From Phlebotomus papatasi (taxonomy: Eukaryota; Arthropoda; Insecta; Diptera; Psychodidae): a stretch of DNA of 64,000 nucleotides. The notes under the pieces are model-generated. The model worked only from the letters and a program-made list of their open reading frames with translations. It searched no databases and was not told the origin of the DNA. Shown here in pieces: positions 12,890 through 22,701 of this stretch. Position 1 is the first letter of the stretch. Every line of letters begins with the position of its first letter. The stretch lies in NCBI RefSeq assembly GCF_024763615.1, contig NC_077222.1, forward strand, positions 79,174,001 through 79,238,000, given 5' to 3'. A program made the translations under genes and the position numbers.

Positions 12890-13394
12890 AGTATAAGTAA
12901 GAGGAATGGAAAAGTGTCTCTGGCTTTGAGAAATGCTCGAACTCGGGATTTAGATGATATATAGGAGAAATTGGGGCACCATCAATCACGGAATAGTACC
13001 AAACACTGCGATTTTTTAATCGGATATTCGACTTCAGAGGATAAGACTTATAGAAATATATAGACATTATAGGGATGTTTGTTCACTGAAGAAATGGTCG
13101 AAATAGTCCAAGTAGTTTAGAATTAAAAATTAGTGTTTGGTGCTACCCCGTGTTTGGTGGTGCCCCAGGTTTTCCCTACTTCAAAAGTACTTTCGCATCA
13201 TTTACGGTTTATCGGTTCGTAACTGATTTAAACAGATTCATAAATCCATCAAAAGATCTTTCAAAATATATTTAAGAGCAATACAATTGATTTTCGGACA
13301 AAAATTATTTATTGGTTCCTAATCGGTTCATCACCGGTTCACAACCGATTTGAACCGATTTATAAATCACTCAAAACATTACCCAAAATAAATA
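12890..13394 (+). repeat. dispersed repeat R, copy 2 (interrupted)
   Basis: The block carries the R landmarks (CGGTTCACAACCGATTTGAA and neighbours) and continues at 14356-14475 after the family A insertion. A family C MITE at 12964-13176 interrupts it. The order of insertion is therefore R first, then the two MITEs. Confidence 0.55.
12964..13176. mobile_element. MITE family C copy 1 (GGGGAAACTGGGGCACCACC type)
   Basis: It begins GGAGAAATTGGGGCACCATC after TA and ends GGTGCCCCAGGTTTTCCC before TA. The interior CCGATTTTTTAATCGGAT-like segment and the AAACTACTTGGACTATTTCG-like arm match copies at 46602-46813 and 49185-49395. This is the most diverged of the three. Confidence 0.75.
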
Positions 13395-14355
13395 GGGGAA
13401 AGTCGTCTGCCTTCAAACGAAAAACGGAGTTCCAAATTTAAGATTTTTTTCTGAAGAATCCACAAAATGGATTTTATTTTCTACTACACCAAAAAATTCT
13501 CTTGTTCATTCGGCGTATATGATTACCTCATTTAGCATTTGCAAGTCCTCAGTTTTTCCTTCTGAGGAAATTAAAAAAGTGATGTCGATTTGTATGAAGG
13601 CAGCTGGCATAGTCGGCCTTCAAACGCGATGCAGCTGCCTTTAAATGTTTTTTTTCACTGAGAATATTGAATCAATAAAACTAAATGGGCTATAAATGAT
13701 TAGATTGAAGCCTAACGCACTCACTAAAATCATCACTGCAGTCAAAAGACATTAAACAATAACTTTTCTTCACATTTTTCTGAAGCACTGTTTTGCACTT
13801 GAAAATTTGGAAGAAAAAGCCATTGAAGTTGAAAATTGTCAACTTGAAACATCCCGGCCGGAGCAAGATAGCAGGTTATAGGTATTTGTATGACGTTCGT
13901 CAGAGAAAAGTAGGAGTTCGATTTCACATGTTTTGATGCATGGAAAGATAGGATTTAAAGGCACACGACATTAGCATTTAAAGGCTGCTGCAGGGTGATA
14001 TTTGCAAATTTTTGCCACCCACAAAAATTGTGTCATCTGAACCAAAATGTATTAACAGAAATATTAAGCCTGATTAACCTTCTATGTGTCACAATGGAAG
14101 ATTTATTTGTAAAATGATTTTTACTATGAAAAATCACATGATTTGTGGAACATCAAAATTACAGTTTAGAGCTCATTTTCATTTTTTTTGATCTAGCATC
14201 TAGGAAATAGGAGCTAGGCTCTCCATTTTTTGATGATTTGTGAGGATGATGGATAGCTACCTAATAGTTAATAGAATATAATTTATGCTTTTGAGAACAA
14301 CGAAAAAATCGCAACATTTGAAGGCTGCTGCATTTAAAGGCAGACGACTTTCCCC
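13395..14355. mobile_element. ~960-bp TA-flanked element, family A copy 2
   Basis: Ends are GGGGAAAGTCGTCTGCC and GGCAGACGACTTTCCCC, each bordered by TA. The whole body matches 4085-5064 with scattered substitutions. The internal motif that reads TTCAAAGGC in copy 1 often reads TTTAAAGGC here. The element has split a copy of repeat R. Confidence 0.8.
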
Positions 14356-14475
14356 TACACCTCAAGAGTATTATAATTGAATTTTGGGATAAAAATTAGT
14401 TATCGGTTATGAACCGATTCATTACCGGTTCAGAACCAATTGGAATCGGTTTAGTTTTGTCGGAAATTCCAAGAC
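14356..14475 (+). repeat. distal part of dispersed repeat R, copy 2
   Basis: It resumes the R sequence after the family A insertion, with GGTTATGAACCGATTCATTA followed by ACCGGTTCAGAACCA. Confidence 0.5.
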
Positions 14476-14540
14476 CTTAAGTTGTGTGATTCGAAATCTT
14501 CTTTTCATTGAAAAAACAAAATGTATGGGGAAGGTTTTTA

Positions 14541-14815
14541 ATAATTATAATAATAATAATGTTGGCGCAGCATTCCATGAAGGAACAAGGTCTTCCCGCA
14601 AGGGGATTTCTAGACATGCATTATTATTTTTTCTTGTACGGGATGACGTTGTCAGTCCCATGCTCCGTGGAATCAAGTGCAGTGAAGCTCACTGGATGCA
14701 ATCCGAACACCTTTAACGCCAGAAAAATTCCTGGTGACCTAAAAGGGATTCGAACCCGGGACACTTCCATCATAGAACGAGTGCTCTACCGGCTCAACCA
14801 CTTGACCCATTGAAT
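14541..14815 (-). mobile_element. tRNA-derived SINE
   Basis: Read on the minus strand, the head begins near 14815 and contains an A box TGGTTGAGCCGG and a B box GGTTCGAATCC, both exact matches to the RNA polymerase III promoter consensus. A unique body of about 200 bp follows and ends in an (ATT)n tail at 14541-14562. The sequences flanking the boxes do not form an acceptor stem, so this is not a functional tRNA. A possible imperfect target duplication is AGGTTTTTA versus TGGTTTTA. The plus-strand open frames at 14486-14813 are read through this SINE and are not genes. Confidence 0.7.
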
Positions 14816-16684
14816 GGTTTTAGATTACTCAATAAATAGAATTAGTGGCTTCCTCAGGACTTTGTTATCCATTTCTTACTAAAGATATTGGCTAATGTCT
14901 CTGAGAACTTAAAGAAATTGAACTCGTAAATTTACGTTTGATACACTAATATAGACATTTTTCTATCTCTGAATTGGGAAAAATGTTTCAATTTTGTTCT
15001 CGTCTGAAGTTTCAATATGTATGAAATTATTATTTATATATAGCGTTAGATTTTTACACATGTAGTAATGCACTTGTTCGGATCTATTATCACTAAAAGC
15101 TTTTATTCCTTTTCGTGTTGTCACACGTCAAGATAGTGTAAATATGTACTGTACTGCACAGTGAAACACTCCAGAAATCTTGTCTAAATTTCTACTTTTC
15201 TTCTGCCACATTAAACTTAGTAAAAATAAAAGGTTTTTGTTTGAAAAGTCGATTATTGTTGTGTGGTTTTATTGTTGATGTAGGCATGTTTGTTTTTATT
15301 ATGTTGGGTTGGAAAATTGAACCGACTGTCGAGAATGGAGTAAATAAACACTCATCAGTATCAATGTAAATATAAAGATGGATTGGATTAGATTTAAAGG
15401 TGTAACTATATGCTATCCCCTGTCAATTATATTTTCACTCCTTTCCCCTATCATCTCTCTTGGGTTTATACTGGTATAGATCTACATGGGGATTTTGAAT
15501 GGAAAATTAAGGATTTACATTGTGATTGGGTTGGATGATTTTTGGGTGTGAAAGTGTTGAAAAAGGCTGAAAATTGCATCTCAAACCTCTCAAAAATGGT
15601 TTTACCCATCCCAGAGCTTCTGCAATAAATATACAAAGAGGGTGGAAGAAAATGGCACCAGTGAGTCAAATTGTATGAAACATATGAGGAAATAGTTGTG
15701 GAAAATGGTAAGTAAATTGACGTTTTTCTCCTCTTTTTCATCCTCTCTAACCCTATATTTAGGTTGGCAAGTGGACGGAGGAAAAATTTTTCTGTTCGTC
15801 CCACCATGGAATACACAATTTTATGATCTCGTCATTCATGAAAGCACAATTGGCCATTTATGATAAAGAGGGGTTCCCAAAGGCATAAAAAAGAAAGGAA
15901 GATAAGGTGTCTGTGTGGAATATTTCCACAATTTCACCCTCAAACTGAGCCACAGTTCTCACAAATTTTGCCCCATGCTATAGTTTTTTTTTTGGAGTAT
16001 TTTATTTTATGTATGCGTATATAGAAAAAGTTAGTCACCTCCTCTGGCTAGCCAGTCCAATTGGAGGGTGTTCGTCCAGAAAGGAGGATTGTGTTGATCT
16101 AATCGAAAAGATTTGCGGCTACTCGTAAGTCTTACCCTCATACTACATACCCTATTATATCCTCCAAAGAAAGCTTTGCATGACCCTCTGTAGACTCCAT
16201 ACAGACCGAGTTCTACCCTCTTGAAATGGTTACAGAACCATCGAAAAGATGGGAAATTCCTCAAGGATTATAGGGAATTTCCACATGAAATAAATTTCTT
16301 CATCCTATGGTGGGTAGATTAATATTAAAAATCATTAATATCTTCACATCTGCGTTCACGTCATATACGTCTTATCTAAAAACTAATACTCCAGGTTGGC
16401 ATGATTATCGTGGCTTTTATACGCTTTAATATCGCACACCGAGTGGATTAAGCAAATAACCGAATGAAATGGATTTTCAGGAAAGTGCTACATAACAAAT
16501 TGTAAAACATTGAGAAAATCCATTTTAGCGCTAATGACTACAAGTAATACTCAACGGAAATTGGTGCCTTATGCTCTGTATTTGAGAGCATGTTGTGTCT
16601 GAAAACAGGAAAAAGAGTGCATGATGCGGGGGGATTCCAATTTGTAAATTTTTTACTAACATTATCTAAATAGAAAATTTAGTA
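14816..16684. other. non-coding region, no recognised gene
   Basis: The longest open frame is 116 codons on the minus strand at 15466-15816. It has no recognisable domain and the sequence around it is AT-rich. A second minus-strand frame at 16031-16264 is likewise unrecognised. I call neither. Confidence 0.35.
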
Positions 16685-16878
16685 GGGGAAAGTGCGCTAC
16701 TTTCGGACGATTTAAGCTTCGCACAATTATTTTTTTTTCATTGTGTTATAAATGAATTTAGCCAATTATAATATTATATTTCAATAGCTAGTCCAATGCC
16801 TCAAATTAATTGTAAAAAAAAAAATAAAAAAATTAATTGTACGAAGCTTGAGTTGTCCGAACCTAGCGCGCTTTCCTC
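16685..16878. mobile_element. MITE, family B copy 2
   Basis: Starts GGGGAAAGTGCGCTACTTTC after TA and ends TAGCGCGCTTTCCTC before TA. Its arms GACGATTTAAGCTTCG and CGAAGCTTGAGTTGTCC are complementary and match 9570-9775. Confidence 0.7.
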
Positions 16879-17015
16879 TATGAGTTTGCTAAGGTTTGTG
16901 TGAAGAAGATCAATATCGGATATAAATTGAATAGTAACAAACCTTTTTATTGAACAATAGTTATTTGTTTGTTAAGGTTTTACAGAACGTTCTCGCAAAT
17001 TATATTTTCAATTTG

Positions 17016-17200
17016 GGGGATCCGTGGTGGAATTGGTAAGAGCGTTCAGCTCTTGGGCGGTGTGACCCTTGGATCGATTGTCACAGATGTGAGTTCGAGC
17101 CCCGCCCGGTGCAAATATGATTGAAGCGTCTGAATTGACATCATTCTGAGCCAGAGCCCCCAAATCCCATGCCCTGCAAAACCCTGGAACAATTGACAAA
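17016..17200 (+). mobile_element. tRNA-derived SINE (head plus part of body)
   Basis: An A box TGGTGGAATTGG and a B box GAGTTCGAGCC are spaced as in tRNA genes, followed by CCGCCCGGTGCAAA. The head resembles that of the SINE at 56691-57010 (shared TTGGGCGG and GTGAGTTCGAG stretches). The 3' end and target duplication are not clear. The minus-strand open frame at 17008-17199 is read through the SINE. Confidence 0.55.
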
Positions 17201-17262
17201 GCAAGAAAATTCTAGATTTAAGTTAGTCAGAAAGTAATAAATTTGTAAATTTGATGACCATG

Positions 17263-17581
17263 TCACATATAAGATTAATATTAAGATTAATACTTTCTGA
17301 ACTGCGAGAATGACAAAAAAAGACAGCAAGTGTTTTATCATGCCTCTCTCTCGCGCTTTGCTCGAAAACTGACCGAATCACAGTTGGAACGCATGGAAAA
17401 TTGCTCGAATTGCCTGTAATACGATTCAGAAAGCAATTAATACGAACAGCAATATCTTACTCATCGTATTACTCCACTAGAGTGTACTTTTTCTAACACA
17501 CGTGATATTCCACTTGAATTTTGAATACTATATACCTCTCTCTCTGGCTTTTCTTAATATTAATATTAATCTTATATGTGA
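17263..17581. mobile_element. ~319-bp MITE with TCACATATAAG ends
   Basis: The left end TCACATATAAGATTAATATT is mirrored at the right by AATATTAATCTTATATGTGA. The interior is unrelated to other elements in the window and contains CTCTCTCTCG-like and CTCTCTCTCT tracts near both arms. No clear target duplication. Confidence 0.6.
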
Positions 17582-18037
17582 TTATCTTAGTGTTTAAAAA
17601 TAAAAAAAAACTAGAAAGATAAAAATGGACGATGCGTGAGTTGACAAAAAGAAAAAGATGTTTCAAAAATCCACTTCAGAAATTTTGAGTTTTGGGGATG
17701 AAAGCAAGAGTTTTGAGCATCGTAATAAAGCATCGATGTGCAATTGAATGGAATTGAATTGTTTTATTTATTCATGCCCATATACAAAAGGTATATAGTG
17801 ATTATACATATTTTTTTACGTTAAAAAGAAAAAAAAAATTTCAACATTTAAAAGTATCAATCAAAATAACAATATGGGAGCAAGTAACAAGCAAAGGTGA
17901 CATTATTATAATTTAATTACTGAAATGTGTACAAATGGTGTATCAATGGATATTGTACGAGTGTTCCAAGCACAAAACTTGGCCCAAATGGGACAATAGA
18001 CAGAAATGAGTGGTATCGCAACATGGCAACACTCCAT
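17582..18037. other. non-coding spacer
   Basis: AT-rich; no gene, repeat boundary or RNA seen. Confidence 0.4.
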
Positions 18038-18278
18038 CACTGAGAAAAAATTGAGGTGCGATTAGCTTTTTTTCCTCATAACCTTAACACTTTTTAGGTG
18101 TAAAAAACAACATTTTTTAATGTTAATTTTACACCTTTTTAAGGGTAAAATTAACATGAAAAAGGGTAATTTTAACCCGTAATACACCTAAAAGCATAAT
18201 ATTTACACCGGTCAATACTGCAGGTTGAAATAAACAATTCCGGAATGTTATTTTAAATTTTTCGGATTTCTCTTAGTG
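18038..18278. mobile_element. CACTGAG-ended MITE copy 1
   Basis: It begins CACTGAGAAAAAATTG and ends TTTCTCTTAGTG, flanked by AT. The interior has repeated, mutually complementary GTGTAA and TTACACC words. It matches 62996-63242 in the opposite orientation and shares ends with the large element at 31307-34440. Confidence 0.65.
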
Positions 18279-18303
18279 ATGATACTGCATTTTTATGGTC
18301 CAG

Positions 18304-18517
18304 TTGGGAAATTCTGTAGCAATATGACAAAGTCATATGACAACTTTTCATGGCTAAATTCGGGAGCAGAACAGCATCAAATGGCTATTACAAGCAGCTC
18401 TATGAACTTCTCAATCATTGATATTGAGTCGCATTTTTGAACACTTTCGCCGAATTTACCACATAAAAATTTTAAATTTATCATATGACTTTGCCATACT
18501 GTTATAGGATTCCCCTA
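18304..18517. mobile_element. Harbinger-related MITE (GAAATTCTGTAGC end)
   Basis: It follows CAG at 18301-18303 and opens TTGGGAAATTCTGTAGC; the right end reads ACTGTTATAGGATTCCCC and is followed by CAA. The body, with a TAAATTCGGGAGCAG block, matches the MITE at 61699-61910. The end resembles that of the Harbinger transposon 800 bp downstream. Confidence 0.65.
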
Positions 18518-18629
18518 CAAGACAACATTAAAACGCAAAATTGAGATGTACTACTACCCCCGGTGTATTCTCTAAACTTGTCCCATTCTGATTATCTCTT
18601 ATTCCGATTGCTGGTGAATGGTACACGAA

Positions 18630-18849
18630 GGGGAAAGTGCACAGGCTTTGCACGGTCCCAAGCTTCATAATTACTAAATTTTTCCTATGTTATTCAATAA
18701 TTGTGACTCATCGCACCCATATTTTGAAAACTAAGGGAAAGTGCCCAGTTTTTTAAAATATATTGCGAAGTCACCAGAAACATAGGAAAAAATTAGTCAT
18801 TATGAAGCTTGGGACCGTGCAAAGGGTGCAAAGCATGGGCACTTTCCCC
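18630..18849. mobile_element. MITE family D copy 1 (GGGGAAAGTGC...GCACTTTCCCC)
   Basis: Left end GGGGAAAGTGCACAGGCTTT and right end GCATGGGCACTTTCCCC are inverted. A GCACGGTCCCAAGCTTCATA-type arm pairs with TATGAAGCTTGGGACCGTGC. A relative spans 56656-57209. Confidence 0.7.
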
Positions 18850-19410
18850 TATACCTGAGCAACGCTAAGCTAATGTAGAATAAGTGAAAAATTGGGTGAA
18901 TGAATGGTTTTGTGTCCAAAAAGAACTCTTTTTTATCGTATCGGTTTCTATATAGGGGAGTCTGAGGCAAAATTTGTCAAAACGAAAATTTCAATATTCA
19001 CTATTTTCTAAAATAAAAGAGACTAGGGTGGAGTAACCACTTATCGCCACTTTTAGGAGAAACTGAAATTAATTTAATTATATTTTTTAAATCCTTATTA
19101 TAAAGTATCTTAAATTAGACACAAAGTTTCTTAGATATGTTGTCTATAGATATATTAGACTAATAGTCCCTAAACTTAACGGTGGATTACTTAAAAAAAT
19201 ATATTTTTATTAAAAACTCAAAAATAACCACTTCTCGCCACCTACTTGAAAAGTCCCAAACTCAATTATTTTGGACAATATTATTAAAAAATATATTCAG
19301 CGTTGCTTTTTCTTCCAGGGGGGGAATTCTGTAACGTTGTGAAGCGATCATTTGTGAACTGTTCACTATAGTCCTAAAAAAAGCTATTCTGTAAGCGGTG
19401 ATAACTTCAC

Positions 19411-20362
19411 GTGAAGCTATCGTTTGAGGTTATGTCTTTCACTTGTCAATTTGAGAGTGATGCGGGTGATGCTGATGCAGTGAAAATGAATGGAAACCGT
19501 GAAAACAGTGAAAATTCAGAAAATTCTGAACCAATTCTTAAACAGACAAGGAAGAGGGGTCCCTCAGATGAGCAAAAAAAGTCTCTCGTGGACTTCTTGG
19601 AGCATAATCTTTGGGTTGCTCGCAATCAGTGAGTAGAACTTTTAGCCGTTCTTGCTAAATTCTCAATCAAAATGCTTTGTAAATTGTTTTAGGTTTCAAT
19701 CTGAAGACGGCACGGGTGATCTCAAATCCAAGTGGGATGAGGTCACGAAGATGCTTAATATGAAAGGTGGAGCCCATAAAAATCCTGCAGAATGGAAAAA
19801 ATATTGGGTAGATCTCAAAACTTCTGTCAAGAAGAGATATTTTGGCTTGAAAGCAAGGATGGTTCAATCCGGCAATAACGGGTCTGTTGTTGATGAATTA
19901 GATGAGCTTGATCAAAGGATTGTGGGCATAATTACAATTGAAGCCCTCGAAGGAGATGGAAGCAGGGAACACGGTATATCAGCGACATCAGTGAGATCTG
20001 CACAAAGGAGCTCTGTTTTGAGTGACATCACAGACATTGAATTTTTGCCGGGACCGAGCAATGCACCAGAAACAGTTGTTTCAGGAACTTCGCATACATC
20101 GTCTTCACAGCACTCGCCAGCTGGGTCCGCTCCACAGCTCCGTCAGCCCACTAGGCCTGCAGCCAATCCCAAGAAACGAAACAAAGAGAATGAGGAAATG
20201 GTGCTTTTCAAAGAAATGTTGGAAATAAAGAGACGCAAATTGGAAATCCTTGAAGCAGATAATTTGAGAAAAATTGAAGATGACAAAATAAAGAGAGAGG
20301 CCCATGAGGTAAAACTTGAACTCATGCGAGCTCAAGTACAAGTACTGAAAAAACAAATATAA
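19411..20362 (+). CDS. Harbinger accessory Myb/SANT-like (zeste-type) DNA-binding protein
   Basis: Two exons, 19411-19628 and 19693-20362, joined by a 64-bp GT-AG intron (donor CA|GTGAG, acceptor TTTTAG|G), give 295 residues. Residues from about 50 to 125 resemble the zeste/Myb_DNA-bind_5 trihelix domain: a DFLEHNLWVARNQ helix, then WDEVTKMLN, then WKKYWVDLKTSVKKR. A Ser/Pro/Thr-rich linker follows, then a charged C-terminal helix rich in Lys, Glu and Leu that is probably a coiled coil. In PIF/Harbinger elements the second protein is known to bind transposon ends and help bring transposase to the nucleus; that role is inferred here. A later start at the Met codon of residue 8 is possible. The intron breaks the DNA-binding domain, so the two unspliced open frames look unrelated. 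Confidence 0.85.
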
Positions 20363-20600
20363 CTTTTATGTGAAAAATCATTCAACAATACAAAAAAAAA
20401 AACCATTGAATTAGCTAATTTGTTTCTTTTGTGATTATTTAAAAAGGCAATACTTGCGTTACAAAATAAATAAATACGTTTATATTTATAAAACTGTTCT
20501 AATGGAAAAAGAGCAATTTATTGAATTCTGTATAAATATAAATGTAATAAAATGTTTTTGAATTCATTAATTTCACCAATTTATTTGAATCTTTCATCAA

Positions 20601-21870
20601 TTAAAATACACTCCTTATAAGGTGCTCCCTCTGTCTCCTTCCTTGCTGTAAAAGCGTAGATGTTTCATTATGCTGATCTTCAAAATATTCCTGTTGATCT
20701 TCCTGAATTTCCAGCATGATGTCATCTTCACTGGGTAAAGGATAATATTGTTGAACCATAATATTATGGAGAGTGCAGCAAGAGTTTATTATAGCTCCTG
20801 CCCTTTTAGGGGAGTACATAAGTATCCTTTGTTTTGAAAGGCATCTGAACCTACTTTTTAAAACCCCAATACATCTTTCAATCACAGAACGTGTCCTCTT
20901 GTGAACAATGTTGTACCTTTCTTCGGCTGCATTGTGGGTATTGGACAAAGGAGTCATTAGCCACGGAAGCTGTGGATATCCACTATCACCAAGAATCCAA
21001 CTGCTCCTATCACCCCTGAAATAGTTGTCTTTTAAAAATGTGCTTACTGAGGAGCTTTTGAACACGAAACTATCATGGGCAGCACCTCCAAAGGCAGCAT
21101 TCACGTTCAAAATTTTTAGATTTGCTCCACTTATCTAAAAATATAATAATATTTGGATATAAAATCAATAGACATTTTAAGTTTAAAACTCACAATTTGA
21201 ACGTTCTTTGAGTGCGATGATTTTCGAACTGCATAATATGCGTGTTCAATATTGTTTGGTGGCCTTTTTATTAGGATATGGGTACCATCTATGAGTCCAA
21301 TAATTCCGGGGATTCCAAACCTCTCATAAAATTCTTGTTTTATTTCATCTTTTTCTGTTTCGGTTGCAGGGAAGCTTATGAATTGAGGTGCCAGAAATTC
21401 ATCAATTATATCTGACACCTCTGACACACACCGAGAGACAGAGGCTTGTGACAGGCAAATCCGGGTTTCTTGGCCAATAGGGCGTTGGTAGGATCCTGAA
21501 AAAATTTATCAAGGAATATTTATTAAAAGATATGACAACATTGATGCATAAGAACCTCACCGACTGCAAAGAATCTTATGGCACAAAAGACTCTTTGTTC
21601 TTTCGTAAGTCCTGTTTCTCTCTGCCTCTCTTCCATGAACGGGAGAATGTGGTCAAGAAAAGTCCTGCAGAGTGGCTTTGTCAAGCGAAACAGTAGCTTA
21701 AAATCCCTGTCTGAGAGATCTTCTAAAGGATTATATGAGTTCCTCAATTCTCTCAACAAGACACGCGCCTGTCTCTGCCTCCGCTGTTCTCGTGCCCGCC
21801 GTATCATCATCAAACCAAGAATATCCATTTTTTTACTTTTCAGAATCAGTATATTTTGTATTTTTCGCAC
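20601..21870 (-). CDS. Harbinger DDE transposase (HARBI1-like)
   Basis: Three exons on the minus strand, 21870-21561, 21495-21194 and 21134-20601, with GT-AG introns of 65 and 59 bp, encode 381 residues with no disruption. The N-terminal third is the helical region typical of the family (LSDRDFKLLFRL, TKEQRVFCAIRFFAVG). The catalytic triad reads D173 in GLIDGTH, D254 in ILGDSGYP and E290 in RSVIERCIGVLKSRF, the expected DDE_Tnp_4 spacing. CCTLHNI follows at the usual place. It would cut and paste the element by recognising the GAATTCTGTAAC ends. It converges on the accessory gene with about 240 bp between stops. The start at 21870 is the longest; Met at 21828 (MDILGLMM) may be used instead. 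Confidence 0.92.
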
Positions 21871-22701
21871 TTTTCAACATAAAACACCTTCGATACCGCG
21901 TGTACACAAGGAAAGTTACAAAAAAATGACATTCCAGCAGATGGCTATTCAGTGTGTTGACATTTTTGCTTCACTCACAGTTACAGAATCGCAATTCTAG
22001 CAGTCGTGAAGCAGCTTGCGTGAACAGTTCACGGTGAATCGTTCACTGGTGATGTGTTCACAAAGTTACAGAATTCCCCCCCAGGTATCCTTTTTATTAC
22101 TCGTATTTTATGATTTTTCTTCGATTTAACTATAGGTGGCGAGAAGTGGGTCACCGGCGAGACGTGGTGACACCACCCTAAGGCTTGAAATTTTTATAAT
22201 AGATAGCCTTCATGAACCTTCTCAAACTTACACAGTTTCAAGGGATTCGAGGAAAGATTATGTAAAATAAAAAATAATGAAATTTTGAGCCCTATTTTTT
22301 GAATATTTGACTTACAGAAAATATCAATACTGATTAGCTCAATTTAAGTACATTTCTCATTAAGATAGAGAAGAATTATCTTCGACAAAGTTGTAGAGGA
22401 ATAAATTTCCTATAAAAATATGTCTATTTGATATTTTTAACGTTTGCGAGAGTAAAACGTCACAAATTATCCGAAGGCTGACAAAATTTGCCCCAGCAAT
22501 TTTGAGAATCTCCACAAAATCGACTTTTAAAAAATGATTCGAAAATCACATTTCTTTCGAGATAGAGGAAAATAGTCTTCTGCAATGTTGTAGAGCAGTA
22601 AATTTTCTACAAGAATATGCTCATTATAAAACGTTTAAGTTTTCTCAGAGCTCGTGAAAGAATTAAATATGCGTTTTGACAAGTTTTGCCCCAGTCTCCC
22701 C

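Larger units (their letters stand above)
19319..22081. mobile_element. PIF/Harbinger transposon 1, apparently intact
   Basis: The ends are inverted: GGGGGGAATTCTGTAAC at the left, GTTACAGAATTCCCCCC at the right. Flanking CAG (19316-19318 and 22082-22084) gives a 3-bp duplication; because of the G run it could also be read as CCAGG. The element holds two convergent genes, a zeste/Myb-like gene on the plus strand and a DDE transposase on the minus strand, the usual two-gene plan of this superfamily. Both read without disruption after splicing, so the copy could be active. Expression cannot be judged from sequence. Confidence 0.9.
19026..22178. mobile_element. middle MITE of the triple nest
   Basis: It opens GGGTGGAGTAACCACTTATC after TA and closes GTGGTGACACCACCC before TA, with CTCGCCAC and GTGGCGAG words in both arms. 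Without the Harbinger transposon it would be about 390 bp. Confidence 0.7.
18955..22701. mobile_element. outer MITE of a triple nest
   Basis: The left end GGGGAGTCTGAGGCAAAATT follows TA and the right end AGTTTTGCCCCAGTCTCCCC precedes TA. About 70 bp lie left and about 520 bp right of a second element, so the uninterrupted length would be near 590 bp. No coding sequence of its own. Confidence 0.75.

Noticed and set aside
14735..14815. functional tRNA gene on the minus strand
   Set aside because: Promoter boxes are perfect but no acceptor stem pairs, and a SINE body with an (ATT)n tail follows.
15466..15816. 116-codon minus-strand gene
   Set aside because: No recognisable domain and composition like the surrounding non-coding DNA.
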